Part shown: positions 31,762 to 39,584 of the stretch, one piece after another | Numbering within the stretch: position 1 is the stretch's first letter | Layout: the number at the start of each line of letters is the position of its first letter | Source: Thomasclavelia cocleata | GTDB lineage: Bacteria; Bacillota_I; Bacilli_A; Erysipelotrichales; Coprobacillaceae | NCBI RefSeq assembly: GCF_900102365.1 | Contig: NZ_FOIN01000001.1 | Location: 1 to 39,748 of the forward strand | Length of the DNA: 39,748 nucleotides | Direction: 5' to 3' | Made by a program: the position numbers and the translations under genes | Notes under the pieces: generated by a model | The model's input: the letters and a program-made list of their open reading frames with translations, nothing else | Told to the model about the DNA's origin: nothing | The model's database searches: none

Positions 31762-32858
31762 TAAAAATTGGGATTTTTGGAGGAAGTTTTGATCCAATCC
31801 ATCGCTCTCATATTCGTGTAATTGAAGAAGCCTTAAGACAGTTACAACTAGATAAAATATTAGTTATTCCAACGGCAAATAATCCTTGGAAGGACTCAGT
31901 TGGCGCTACTAAAAAACAACGTTTACAGATGTTGGAGATTGCATTACAACGATATCGTAATGTAGAAATTTGTCGTTATGAAATTGATCAAGATGGAAAT
32001 GATAAAAATTATACTATTGATACAATTAATCATTTAAAAACAATCTACCCTAAAGAACAGCTTTATTTTATTATGGGAATGGATCAGGCTAGTCTATTTC
32101 ATAAATGGAAAGATGCAAAGATAATAAGTGAATTAGTATCATTAGTAGTATTTGAACGAATTGGTTATCAAACAAACAAAAATTTAAATAAATATAATTT
32201 TATTAAATTAGAATTAATTGCAAGTGACGATGCAAGTAGTGATATAAGAAATGGAAAGCTTCATGCTTTATTACCTGAAGTTTTAAAATATATTGTGATT
32301 AATGGAATTTATTTGGAAACAATCGTTAAAACTAAAATGTCAAACAAAAGATATTTACATACTATAAGTATGGCAAAATTAGCTAAGGAAATTGCTAAAA
32401 GTAATGGATTAAATGAAACAAAAGCATATGTTGCTGGAATGTTACATGATATTGCTAAAGAAATGCCACATGATCAAGCTTTATCTTTAATGAAGAAGTA
32501 TTTTCCTGATTATATTGATAAGCCTGAGGCAATTTGGCATCAATGGCTATCAGCATATTTAGCTAAAACAGAATATTTAGTTGATGATCCAGAAATTTTA
32601 CAAGCAATTAGACATCATACAACTGCTTCAATTAATATGTCAAAATTAGATATGTGTATATATGAAGCTGATAAATATGATCCAAGTCGTGATTTTGATT
32701 CTTCTAAAGAAATAGCTTTATGTAAAAAGGATGTTATAGCTGGATTTAAATTATGTTTAAAAGATTTTTATGATTTTTCAATGAAAAAAAATCGTGAAAT
32801 AGATAATTGTTTTTTTGAAATTTATAATAAATATGTAGAAGGAGATATTAATGAATAA
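31758..32858 (+). CDS. nadD: NadD-YqeK fusion: nicotinate-nucleotide adenylyltransferase plus HD hydrolase
   Basis: A 366-residue fusion of two genes that are separate neighbours in B. subtilis. Residues 1-~190 are NadD, which makes deamido-NAD from nicotinate mononucleotide: GIFGGSFDPIHRSHI (nucleotidyltransferase HxGH-type motif, here HRSH), PTANNPWK and the late SSDIRNG. Residues ~195-366 are YqeK, an HD-domain hydrolase of diadenosine tetraphosphate in Bacillus: RYLHTISM (His), AGMLHDIAKEMP (HD), WHQWLSAYLA, IRHHT and ADKYDPSRDF. The frame is continuous with no start signal between the domains. It overlaps yhbY by 4 nt and rsfS by 8 nt. Confidence 0.92.
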   Translation: MIKIGIFGGSFDPIHRSHIRVIEEALRQLQLDKILVIPTANNPWKDSVGATKKQRLQMLEIALQRYRNVEICRYEIDQDGNDKNYTIDTINHLKTIYPKEQLYFIMGMDQASLFHKWKDAKIISELVSLVVFERIGYQTNKNLNKYNFIKLELIASDDASSDIRNGKLHALLPEVLKYIVINGIYLETIVKTKMSNKRYLHTISMAKLAKEIAKSNGLNETKAYVAGMLHDIAKEMPHDQALSLMKKYFPDYIDKPEAIWHQWLSAYLAKTEYLVDDPEILQAIRHHTTASINMSKLDMCIYEADKYDPSRDFDSSKEIALCKKDVIAGFKLCLKDFYDFSMKKNREIDNCFFEIYNKYVEGDINE

Positions 32859-33195
32859 GTTAGAAATTATTATAAAAGCTTTAGATGATAAATTAGCAAA
32901 GGATATTGTAGCTATTGATATGCAGATGGCTAGTCCGATTTTTGATACATTTATAATATGTTCAGCTACTAGTGAACGTTTAATGAGCGCTCTTAGAGAC
33001 AGTGTTGAAGAAAGCATGGATAAAAATGGTTTTGTAGTTAAAAAAATAGAAGGACGTCGTAATAGTAAATGGTTATTAATGGATTATGGAGATATAATTG
33101 TCCATATCTTTGATGAAAATGAAAGAGAAAGCTATAATTTAGAGAAACTATGGTCTGATATGCCAAGAATTGATGTTTCTGAGTATTTAAAATAA
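32851..33195 (+). CDS. rsfS: Ribosomal silencing factor RsfS
   Basis: A 114-residue protein that binds L14 and blocks subunit joining when nutrients are low. The family pattern is complete: AKDIVAIDMQMASPIFDTFII, CSATSERLMSALRDSVEE, EGRRNSKWLLMDYGDIIVHIF and FDENERESYNLEKLWSD. RBS AGAAGGAG lies in the end of the upstream fusion gene. It overlaps the methyltransferase start by 1 nt. Confidence 0.95.
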   Translation: MNKLEIIIKALDDKLAKDIVAIDMQMASPIFDTFIICSATSERLMSALRDSVEESMDKNGFVVKKIEGRRNSKWLLMDYGDIIVHIFDENERESYNLEKLWSDMPRIDVSEYLK

Positions 33196-33917
33196 TGTCA
33201 TATGAAAATTTTGCTTATTATTATGATAGTTTAATGGACGAACAGTTTTATCTTGATTATTACAATTTTATAAATGAACATGCTGATTTCAAGAGTATTT
33301 TAGAACTTGGGTGTGGTACTGGAGAAATTGCCATTCGTCTTGCTAAGGATAATAAAGAAATATATGCTACTGATCTATCAAAAGACATGTTAGAAGTAGC
33401 ACGATTAAAAGCTTTAGATGCAAATGTTAATTTAATGCTTGGGCGTGTTGATATGACTGATTTTAAAACAGATAAAGCAGTAGATTTAATTCTGTGTTTA
33501 TGTGATTCAATTAATTATGTTTTAAGTAAGAAAAAAGTATTTCAAACTTTTAAAAATGTTTATGAATCTTTAAAATATAATGGCACTTTTATTTTTGATG
33601 TTGATAGTCTTTATAAAATGGATTATATTCTTGATGGTTATTTTGAAGAAGAAGATGCAGAAGACTTTTATTTTAAATGGTCAGTTAAAAAAGTTGCTTT
33701 AGGAAAAGTAGAACATTTTGTAGAAATAATTGACAAAGAAAATAATGAGCACATAAAAGAGATTCATCTTCAACAAACTTATAGCATTGAAGAATATTTA
33801 ACAATGCTTAAAAAAGCTGGATTTAATGATATTGAATATTATGGTGAATTTGAAAAATATCATGATGAATCACAAAGAATTATTTTTATTTGCCATAAAA
33901 GAAGGGATAGTAAATAA
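33195..33917 (+). CDS. yqeM: SAM-dependent methyltransferase (YqeM-like)
   Basis: A 240-residue class I methyltransferase: motif I ILELGCGTGEIAIRLA (~34-50), motif II ATDLSKDMLEVAR and a later DLILCLCDSINYVL segment. It occupies the place of yqeM in the Bacillus cluster. The methylated target is unknown; placement between RsfS and MTA/SAH nucleosidase is compatible with a ribosome- or tRNA-linked role, but this is inference. Its stop abuts the next ATG (TAAATG). Confidence 0.88.
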   Translation: MSYENFAYYYDSLMDEQFYLDYYNFINEHADFKSILELGCGTGEIAIRLAKDNKEIYATDLSKDMLEVARLKALDANVNLMLGRVDMTDFKTDKAVDLILCLCDSINYVLSKKKVFQTFKNVYESLKYNGTFIFDVDSLYKMDYILDGYFEEEDAEDFYFKWSVKKVALGKVEHFVEIIDKENNEHIKEIHLQQTYSIEEYLTMLKKAGFNDIEYYGEFEKYHDESQRIIFICHKRRDSK

Positions 33918-34607
33918 ATGATTGGAATAATTGGTGCAATGGAAGAAGAAGTTGCCGCTATTAAAGAGTATATGCATATTATAGATACAAAAAATATTCT
34001 TGATTGTATCTTTTATCAAGGAATGATTGAAAATAAAGAAGTAGTGTTATTACAAGGCGGAGTTGGAAAAGTCAATGCTGCTATATGTACTACTTTATTG
34101 TTAACTAATTATCAAATTGATATGGTCATAAATATTGGTTCTGCTGGAGGGCTTTGTTTAAAGCAGGAGGTTGGTGATATTGTTATTTCTAATGAGGTGT
34201 GTCAATATGATTTTGATATCACTGCATTTCCTAACCGTATATTAGGAGAAGTACCTGGTTTACCACCTCGAATTAAAGCTGATGAAGATTTAATAAATAA
34301 AGCTAAAATATTTTTAGAAAAATTAGATCTTAATTATGAAATCGGTTTAATTGTTTCTGGGGATAAATTTGTTGCTGATAATAAAACTGCTGAATATATA
34401 AAAAATAATTTTAAGGATGCTAAATGCTGTGAAATGGAAGCTGCTGCTATTGGACAAACATGTTATAAGTTTAAAACGAAATTTATTATTGCTCGTTCAT
34501 TAAGTGATATTTTTGGTAAAGGTGATTCAGCAGTTCAATTTGATGAATATTTAAAAAAAGCCGCAAAAGCTTCTGCTAAGATGTGTGTGGCTCTAATTAA
34601 GGATTAG
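33918..34607 (+). CDS. mtnN: 5'-methylthioadenosine/S-adenosylhomocysteine nucleosidase
   Basis: A 229-residue enzyme that removes adenine from methylthioadenosine and S-adenosylhomocysteine, clearing products of SAM use. Landmarks are IGIIGAMEEEVAAIKEYM at the N-terminus (catalytic Glu), NIGSAGGL, IVSGDKFVAD, CCEMEAAAIGQTCY (ribose-binding Met-Glu) and ARSLSDIFGKGDS with the catalytic Asp. Full length. It lies 0 nt after the methyltransferase gene, so the by-product of that enzyme would be recycled by its neighbour. Confidence 0.94.
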   Translation: MIGIIGAMEEEVAAIKEYMHIIDTKNILDCIFYQGMIENKEVVLLQGGVGKVNAAICTTLLLTNYQIDMVINIGSAGGLCLKQEVGDIVISNEVCQYDFDITAFPNRILGEVPGLPPRIKADEDLINKAKIFLEKLDLNYEIGLIVSGDKFVADNKTAEYIKNNFKDAKCCEMEAAAIGQTCYKFKTKFIIARSLSDIFGKGDSAVQFDEYLKKAAKASAKMCVALIKD

Positions 34608-34611
34608 ATAA

Positions 34612-36945
34612 ATGAAAAAAATAGAATTATTAGCTCCAGCTGGTAGTTATGAGGCTTTGGTTGCAGCTGTTCAAAATGGTGCTAATGCAATTTATTTAGG
34701 TGGAAATGCATTTAGTGCCCGAGCTTTTGCTACTAATTTTAGTCGTGAGGAATTAAAAAAAGCTGTTATTTATGCACATTTAAGAAATGTTAAAATATAT
34801 GTGACAGTTAATACATTATATGAAGATAATCAATTCGAAAATTTAAAAGATTATCTTTTGTTTTTAGCGGCAATAGATGTTGATGCCTTAATTATTCAAG
34901 ATATTGGTTTAATGCATTTTGTAAAAAAATATTTTCCTGATTTTGAAATACATATGTCAACTCAAACAAGCATTTACAATCTTTCAGCTGTAAAATATTT
35001 TGAAGGGCTTGGAGTTGATAGAATTGTTTTAGCACGTGAAAATAGTATTGAAGAGATAAAAAATATTTGTAATAATACTGATTTAGATATTGAAGTATTT
35101 GTTCATGGGGCACTTTGTATGTCATATTCTGGACAATGTTTAATGTCTAGTATGATTGCTAAACGAAGCGGTAATAAAGGAGCATGTGGGCAGCCATGTA
35201 GATTAGCTTATAAATTAGAGAAAGATGGAAAAAATCTTGATAGTGTTCCAAGTTATTTGTTATCACCAAGAGATCTATGTACACTAGATAATATTGGTAT
35301 CCTAATTGAAGCAGGAATTACTTCTTTTAAAATAGAAGGAAGAATGAAACGTCCAGAATATGTCGCAGTTATTGTTAAACAATATCGTGAAGCAATTGAT
35401 GTCTATTTAAAAAAACAAGAGTTAAATGATGTTAATAATCGAATAATTGAAATGAAACAAATGTTTAATCGTGGTTTTACTAAGGGATATTTGTTACATG
35501 ATAATAATTTTATGGCTAAAGAATATCCTGGTAATCGAGGAATTGATTTAGGAACTGTAGTAGATTATGACAAAAAAAGAAAAGTAGTCAAAATAAAACT
35601 ATTAAATAGAGTTAAGCAAGGAGATCGAATCAGTTTTAAAAGTACTGATTTTGTAAGAACAATTACTAAACTATTTTTAAATCAAAAATTAGTAAACCAG
35701 GCTAATAAAAATAGTATTGTTGAAATTGAATTAAACACAGCAGTAAAAAAGGGAGAATCAGTCTATAAAATAATTGATATTGAATTAATTGAAAAAGCAA
35801 AAACAAGCTATCAAAAAGAGCAGATTAAAAATCCAATTACAATGCACTTTAGTGGTCATATAAATAATTATGCAACACTTAAAATATATTATCGAGACAC
35901 TATAATTGAAATTAAATCAAATCAAGTTATTGAAGCTGCCACTAGTGCCCCTTTATCAAAGGAACGTATTAAAAATCAGTTAGCAAAACTTGGAAATACC
36001 ATTTTTGTTGCTGAAAAGATTAATATAGAATTTCCTGAAAATGCTTTTTTAAGTCTCAAAGAAATTAATGAAATGCGACGACGGGCAATTGATAAATTAA
36101 TTGTTTTATTAACATCTACTAAAAAACATAATATCAATATCGTAGAAAACAACAGAATTCTTACTAATAAAACAATTAAAGGTATTTATGTTCGTGTGCA
36201 TTCATTAATACAATTAAATGCCTTAATTGATCAAGATATTAAAGGATATTATTTTCCTTTATCAAAACATCTGGATGAAGCTATTCAATTAGCTAAAAAG
36301 CATCAAAAAAAAGTCATTCCTTTTATTAATTTTTTAAATAATGAAAAACAGTTAATGAACTTTAAGAATAGTAATAGTTATCAAGAAATAGATGAGATTT
36401 TAGTTGGTGATTATGGTGCTTTAAAAATATTTAATGATAAAAAATGTATTTTAGATGCAACATTTAATCTTTATAATAGTTATGCTTTAGAACACTTCAA
36501 AGATTATAATGCTATTCTATCTTTAGAAATGAGTAAAAAGCAAATTAATAATTTAACTAATATCTCACAAAACATTACTATGATAGCTTATGGTAAAACT
36601 ATTAATATGCATATAAAACATTGTTTAATTAGTGAGCATTATTTCAAAAGAAAAAAAATAGGATGTAATAAGTGCAAAGAAGGAAATTATAAATTAGTTG
36701 ATCGTAAAGGGGAAAAATTTGAAATTCAAACTGATGAGTTATGTAATAATTTAATTTATAATAATCATTGTATATATATTAAGAATCTTGATACTTTAAA
36801 AGTAGATTACATTCTTCTATCTTTTTTAAACGAAGATGCTAAAACAGTAAAATTTATTTTTGAAGAATTTAAACATATCTTATCTGATGAAAATCGACAA
36901 ATACCTGCTTTTATCAAGCATACGAGCGGATATTATAATGATTAA
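34612..36945 (+). CDS. U32-family protein with DUF3656-like C-terminus (RlhA/YrrN type)
   Basis: A 777-residue protein. The N-terminal U32 'collagenase-like' domain has LLAPAGSYEALVAAVQNGAN, IYLGG, MSTQTSIYNLSAVKYFEGLG and the family signature EVFVHGALCMSYSGQCLMSS, ending KGACGQPCR. The cysteines there match those that bind an iron-sulfur cluster in RNA-hydroxylating U32 proteins such as E. coli RlhA and TrhP. The C-terminal half (~320-777) is the long insertion/extension seen in Firmicutes members, ending with a CNKCKEG element. Hydroxylation of 23S rRNA or tRNA is the likely role, by family. It follows mtnN by 4 nt. No clear terminator follows. Confidence 0.88.
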   Translation: MKKIELLAPAGSYEALVAAVQNGANAIYLGGNAFSARAFATNFSREELKKAVIYAHLRNVKIYVTVNTLYEDNQFENLKDYLLFLAAIDVDALIIQDIGLMHFVKKYFPDFEIHMSTQTSIYNLSAVKYFEGLGVDRIVLARENSIEEIKNICNNTDLDIEVFVHGALCMSYSGQCLMSSMIAKRSGNKGACGQPCRLAYKLEKDGKNLDSVPSYLLSPRDLCTLDNIGILIEAGITSFKIEGRMKRPEYVAVIVKQYREAIDVYLKKQELNDVNNRIIEMKQMFNRGFTKGYLLHDNNFMAKEYPGNRGIDLGTVVDYDKKRKVVKIKLLNRVKQGDRISFKSTDFVRTITKLFLNQKLVNQANKNSIVEIELNTAVKKGESVYKIIDIELIEKAKTSYQKEQIKNPITMHFSGHINNYATLKIYYRDTIIEIKSNQVIEAATSAPLSKERIKNQLAKLGNTIFVAEKINIEFPENAFLSLKEINEMRRRAIDKLIVLLTSTKKHNINIVENNRILTNKTIKGIYVRVHSLIQLNALIDQDIKGYYFPLSKHLDEAIQLAKKHQKKVIPFINFLNNEKQLMNFKNSNSYQEIDEILVGDYGALKIFNDKKCILDATFNLYNSYALEHFKDYNAILSLEMSKKQINNLTNISQNITMIAYGKTINMHIKHCLISEHYFKRKKIGCNKCKEGNYKLVDRKGEKFEIQTDELCNNLIYNNHCIYIKNLDTLKVDYILLSFLNEDAKTVKFIFEEFKHILSDENRQIPAFIKHTSGYYND

Positions 36946-36975
36946 TTATCAAATTTTATAAATTTTTATTATGCT

Positions 36976-36983
36976 TTGTCGAA
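36976..36983 (+). promoter_or_regulatory. Perfect Spo0A-box match upstream of the XRE gene
   Basis: TTGTCGAA, the core of the Spo0A recognition box (TGTCGAA), lies at 36976-36983, about 27 nt upstream of the predicted -35 element of the regulator gene. I saw no other perfect match in intergenic DNA of this window; two partial or full cores fall inside coding DNA. Binding is inferred. Confidence 0.45.
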
Positions 36984-37009
36984 AATAATTATAAAAATTC
37001 AAAATTTTA

Positions 37010-37038
37010 TTGAAGAATAGTAAGGGAAATGCTAAAAT
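37010..37038 (+). promoter_or_regulatory. SigmaA-type promoter of the XRE regulator
   Basis: TTGAAG (37010-37015) and TAAAAT (37033-37038) are separated by 17 nt, ~21 nt before the start codon. Confidence 0.6.
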
Positions 37039-37059
37039 TTATTTATTGGAGGTATGGAG

Positions 37060-37389
37060 ATGATAGATAAAGATTTAGCAGCCAGATTAAAGTCGTATCG
37101 AAATTTCAAACACCTTACACAAAAAGAAGTAGCTAAGTATTTAAAGGTACCACATTCTGCTATATCTGACATTGAAAATGGAAAAAGAGATATAACAGTT
37201 GGAGAACTTAGGATTTTTTCTAATTTGTATGGTCGTAGTGTTGAAGAAATTATGAGTGGTAAAAAGTATGATTATTATAATATTGCTAATATCGCTCGAC
37301 TTTTAACGGAATTACCTGATGAAGATTTAAAAGAAGTAATGTTTATTATTGAATATAAACGTAAACGTAATGAAGAAAGAGAAAAATAA
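37060..37389 (+). CDS. XRE-family transcriptional regulator
   Basis: A 109-residue DNA-binding protein. Residues ~5-62 form a lambda-repressor-like helix-turn-helix: LAARLKSYRNFKHLTQKEVA, KYLKVPHSAISDIENGKRDI and LRIFSNLYGRSVEEIMSGK. The C-terminal ~40 residues (LLTELPDEDLKEVMFIIEYKRK) form a basic helix seen in many gut Firmicutes XRE proteins. ATG 37060 is chosen; ATG 37054 overlaps the Shine-Dalgarno GGAGGT. It stands alone, with a Spo0A-box match upstream, so a role in stationary-phase or sporulation control is possible. Target genes unknown; it is not clearly SinR or SlrR. Confidence 0.88.
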   Translation: MIDKDLAARLKSYRNFKHLTQKEVAKYLKVPHSAISDIENGKRDITVGELRIFSNLYGRSVEEIMSGKKYDYYNIANIARLLTELPDEDLKEVMFIIEYKRKRNEEREK

Positions 37390-37424
37390 GGTGAAATTTC
37401 ACCTTATTTTAGTATTTTTTTTAA
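37383..37424. terminator. Bidirectional terminator between XRE and phosphodiesterase genes
   Basis: A perfect palindrome with arms AAAATAAGGTGAAA (37383-37396) and its complement (37397-37410), followed by AGTA and eight T on the plus strand. The stop codons of both convergent genes lie in it. Confidence 0.88.
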
Positions 37425-37950
37425 ATTCTTCTAACACCAGTATGCCTTCTTCTAAAACTTTTTTACTACATTCCTCAAAAGTAATGCTATGATAAAATTT
37501 AACATCAACATAATTATTAACAATTTTAACAATTGCATATGTTCCAAACCCATAACTATTTCGATTTATCATTACACTACCAGGATTGATAATTAATTTA
37601 TTATCAACTATATTATATGCTGGTACATGAGTATGTCCATGAAAAGCAATATCAAGATTATTTTTTTTCATATATGATATTAATTCTTCATTTCCATGAT
37701 AAATATTAAAATTATTACCATGAGTAATTAAGCAATTATAATTTTCAACTTTAAAAACTATATTTGTATCAAAAACACCTGGTTTATCATGATTTCCTTT
37801 AACAACAAGATATTTATTTAAAAGAGGATCATTTTTCTCTAATGATGAATCTCCACAATGAATATAGTAATCCATATTAGGATAGTGATCGGTTATTTTT
37901 TTTAAAAGATCATTTTGTAGGTGAGTGTCACTTATAATCAAAAGTTGCAT
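37399..37950 (-). CDS. YfcE/MJ0936-type metallophosphodiesterase (YsnB-like)
   Basis: A 183-residue calcineurin-like phosphoesterase. The metal-binding motifs are in order: ISDTHLQ (D-x-H), IHCGDSS (GD), VVKGNHDKPG (GNHD), LITHGN (H) and FHGHTHVPA (GHTH), followed by INPGSVMINR. Such enzymes hydrolyse phosphodiesters; the natural substrate of the group is not settled. ATG 37950 is used rather than GTG 37959, since AAAGGAAG lies 8 nt before the ATG and overlaps the GTG. Monocistronic. Confidence 0.9.
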   Translation of the reverse strand: MQLLIISDTHLQNDLLKKITDHYPNMDYYIHCGDSSLEKNDPLLNKYLVVKGNHDKPGVFDTNIVFKVENYNCLITHGNNFNIYHGNEELISYMKKNNLDIAFHGHTHVPAYNIVDNKLIINPGSVMINRNSYGFGTYAIVKIVNNYVDVKFYHSITFEECSKKVLEEGILVLEEFKKNTKIR

Positions 37951-38108
37951 ATATTTCACTTCCTTTGTTAATAATTTTACTATATTAGCTAAATATATTA
38001 CTTTTTTATAAAAAATAATATCTAAATTAGTAAATTATATTGTTATAAATTATAGTGGAAAAATGATCTAAAATCAATTAGATACGAAAAAAAAGATTTA
38101 AGAAAGTG

Positions 38109-38137
38109 TTTACATCTTACAATATTCGTTGTAGAAT
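38109..38137 (+). promoter_or_regulatory. Promoter of the tandem PTS IIB genes
   Basis: TTTACA (38109-38114) and TAGAAT (38132-38137) are 17 nt apart. A small dyad, TACAA-6-TTGTA (38118-38133), overlaps the spacer and -10 and could be an operator. In the 209-nt gap after the phosphodiesterase gene I see nothing else. Confidence 0.6.
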
Positions 38138-38170
38138 TATAATAAGTAGAAAAAAGGAGTGAATTATAAT

Positions 38171-38485
38171 ATGAAAACTATTTTATTAGTGTGTTCAGCT
38201 GGTATGTCTACTAGCTTGTTAGTAACAAAAATGGAAAGCGCTGCTAAAGAAGCTGGTGTTGATTGTAAAATTTTCGCTTTACCTTTCTCTGATGCTCCAA
38301 GGGTATTGGAAGAAGTTGATTGTATATTACTTGGACCACAAGTTAGATTTCAAAAAGCTGCTATTGAAAAATTAGCTGCAGGACGTAAAGCAGGAGCTAT
38401 TCCTGTAGATGTTATTGATATGAGAGATTATGGGACAATGAATGGTAAAGCTGTATTTGATACTGCAATGAAAATGATTGGTTAA
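38171..38485 (+). CDS. PTS lactose/cellobiose-type EIIB protein, first copy
   Basis: A 104-residue IIB subunit of the phosphotransferase system, which passes phosphate from IIA to the incoming sugar. The phosphorylated cysteine lies in the N-terminal loop MKTILLVCSAGMSTSLLV (Cys8), followed by CKIFALPFSDA and CILLGPQVRF. ATG 38171 is used; the upstream in-frame GTG (38159) forms part of the Shine-Dalgarno GGAGTG. It is followed by a terminator and then a second, related IIB gene. No IIA or IIC gene is present in the window. Confidence 0.9.
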   Translation: MKTILLVCSAGMSTSLLVTKMESAAKEAGVDCKIFALPFSDAPRVLEEVDCILLGPQVRFQKAAIEKLAAGRKAGAIPVDVIDMRDYGTMNGKAVFDTAMKMIG

Positions 38486-38511
38486 TAAAGCTGGATTAAG
38501 TTAAAAGTGGG

Positions 38512-38542
38512 AAAGCGGGCGTTTTTTATAATGCCCTTTTTA
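38512..38542 (+). terminator. Terminator between the two IIB genes
   Basis: GGGC (38517-38520) pairs with GCCC (38533-38536) around a T-rich loop; flanking AAAG/CTTTTT extends the stem, followed by five T. It would allow unequal expression of the two copies. Confidence 0.65.
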
Positions 38543-38570
38543 TACGTATTTAATAAAGGAGAAAAATAGA

Positions 38571-38888
38571 ATGAAAACAAGAATTATGTTAATATGTGCA
38601 GCTGGTATGTCTACTAGTTTATTAGTAACAAAAATGATTAAGGCAGCACAGGAATTAGGAGAAGAAGTAGAAATCTTTGCTTTACCTTTCAGTGAAGGTG
38701 AGAAAATTATTAGTACAGTTGACTGTATATTACTTGGACCACAAGTTAGATATGCTAAACCAGAAGTTGAAAAAGCTATTAAAGAAACTGGTAAAAATAT
38801 TCCTTTTGATGTAATTGAAATGAAAGATTATGGAATGATGGATGGTAAAGCTGTTTATAATTTTGCTAAGAAACTAATGAATAAATAG
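38571..38888 (+). CDS. PTS lactose/cellobiose-type EIIB protein, second copy
   Basis: A 105-residue IIB protein, clearly a paralogue of the preceding gene product: MLICAAGMSTSLLVTKM (active-site Cys9), EIFALPFSEG, CILLGPQVRYAK and MKDYGMMDGKAVYN. More than half of the positions look identical by eye, so this is a tandem duplication. RBS AAAGGAG ~7 nt before ATG. It lacks linked IIA and IIC genes, so it may serve permeases encoded elsewhere or act as a regulatory phosphoacceptor. Confidence 0.9.
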   Translation: MKTRIMLICAAGMSTSLLVTKMIKAAQELGEEVEIFALPFSEGEKIISTVDCILLGPQVRYAKPEVEKAIKETGKNIPFDVIEMKDYGMMDGKAVYNFAKKLMNK

Positions 38889-38904
38889 TATATTCTTAAT
38901 TTGA

Positions 38905-38955
38905 AACCGAAGACAGCAATATCATTAAGTTAAGAATTTAATGACAGTTGAGGAG
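38905..38955 (+). ncRNA. L10-leader-like structured RNA without rplJL downstream
   Basis: The stretch starts with ACCGAAGACAGCA, matching the conserved 5' strand I associate with ribosomal protein L10 (rplJL) leaders, and ends with CAGTTGAGG, close to the matching 3' strand. By eye CC (38907) pairs with GG (38952), CAGC (38914-38917) with GTTG (38947-38950) across an asymmetric GAAGA/A loop (kink-turn-like), and TCATTAA with TTAATGA at the tip. A terminator follows at once, as in L10 attenuators, but an IS relic and not rplJ lies next. It may be a displaced leader or a resemblance; no covariance search was possible. Confidence 0.35.
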
Positions 38956-38982
38956 TACATAATAATGTACCTCTCTTTTTTT
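38950..38982 (+). terminator. Intrinsic terminator after the IIB genes / leader-like RNA
   Basis: GTACAT (38955-38960) pairs with ATGTAC (38965-38970), extended by GAG/CTC with a small bulge, followed by a T-rich run ending in seven T. Confidence 0.8.
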
Positions 38983-38995
38983 ATGATAAAATTAT

Positions 38996-39513
38996 TTGAG
39001 TTTCTTTAAAAATGTATTGAATTACTGCATTAAGAAAATAGCTGAAGTTCTCTCATTCTTTTGTGAAAATCTTGCTGCTGATTTCACACGCAACAGAATA
39101 CTTACTCTCGAAACGACTTTGAAAAATGTCATTTGTATAGAAATAGGTTCTTTAAAAGATGAACTTCTCAAACTCAATGATTTCTCTTTAAAAACTCCTA
39201 CTGCTTCAGTATCTGTGTAGGCTAACACTATTTAATAGTTCCGATAAAAAAACTCATAGGGATAAATTATTTAAGAGTTATAGTCATAGATTACTGGCAA
39301 TAGGTGGTAGTGAATTACCAATTGATAATACGATATATGATGAGAAAACTACATAGGACCAATCTATGGTATGAATTTCACTGCAAAGTTGAAAGATTTA
39401 AAATAACTGATGATACATATGAATGTATTATTATTAATCTTGATAGAGATGAATTCACCATGCTCTTTTATTTTGGTTTCAATTATCTTAATCTTGTTTT
39501 GTTATGTTATTAG
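38996..39513 (+). pseudogene. IS4-family (DDE) transposase relic in three frames
   Basis: Three fragments in different frames match one IS4-type transposase. (a) 38996-39220, frame 2: an N-terminal DFTRNR ... LETTLKNVI ... KDELLKLNDFSLKTPTAS, stopped early. (b) 39228-39356, frame 3: KSYSHRLLAIGGSELPIDN, where the first catalytic Asp region (normally V-D-G-S) reads I-G-G-S. (c) about 39370-39513, frame 1: RFKITDDTYECIIINLDRDEF, the region before the catalytic Glu, then a non-homologous tail. Roughly 30 residues between a and b and well over 100 between b and c are missing by comparison with my recollection of the family. The element is dead; its terminal inverted repeats cannot be located. Confidence 0.75.
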
Positions 39514-39534
39514 TAAATAAGTTTGTAATATTTT

Positions 39535-39565
39535 TTGACTATTAACAGTAATATTTGATTATAAA
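39535..39565 (+). promoter_or_regulatory. Possible promoter of the Rpn-family gene
   Basis: TTGACT (39535-39540) precedes TATAAA (39560-39565; 19-nt spacer; TTATAA gives 18). A transcript starting here would contain the whole RBS hairpin at 39585-39619. Confidence 0.35.
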
Positions 39566-39584
39566 AATTTGATTTCAAAAGTAA

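Noticed and set aside
38100-38137. Catabolite-responsive (cre) site at the PTS IIB promoter
   Set aside because: The sequence around TTTACA does not fit the cre consensus; only a short TACAA/TTGTA dyad is present.
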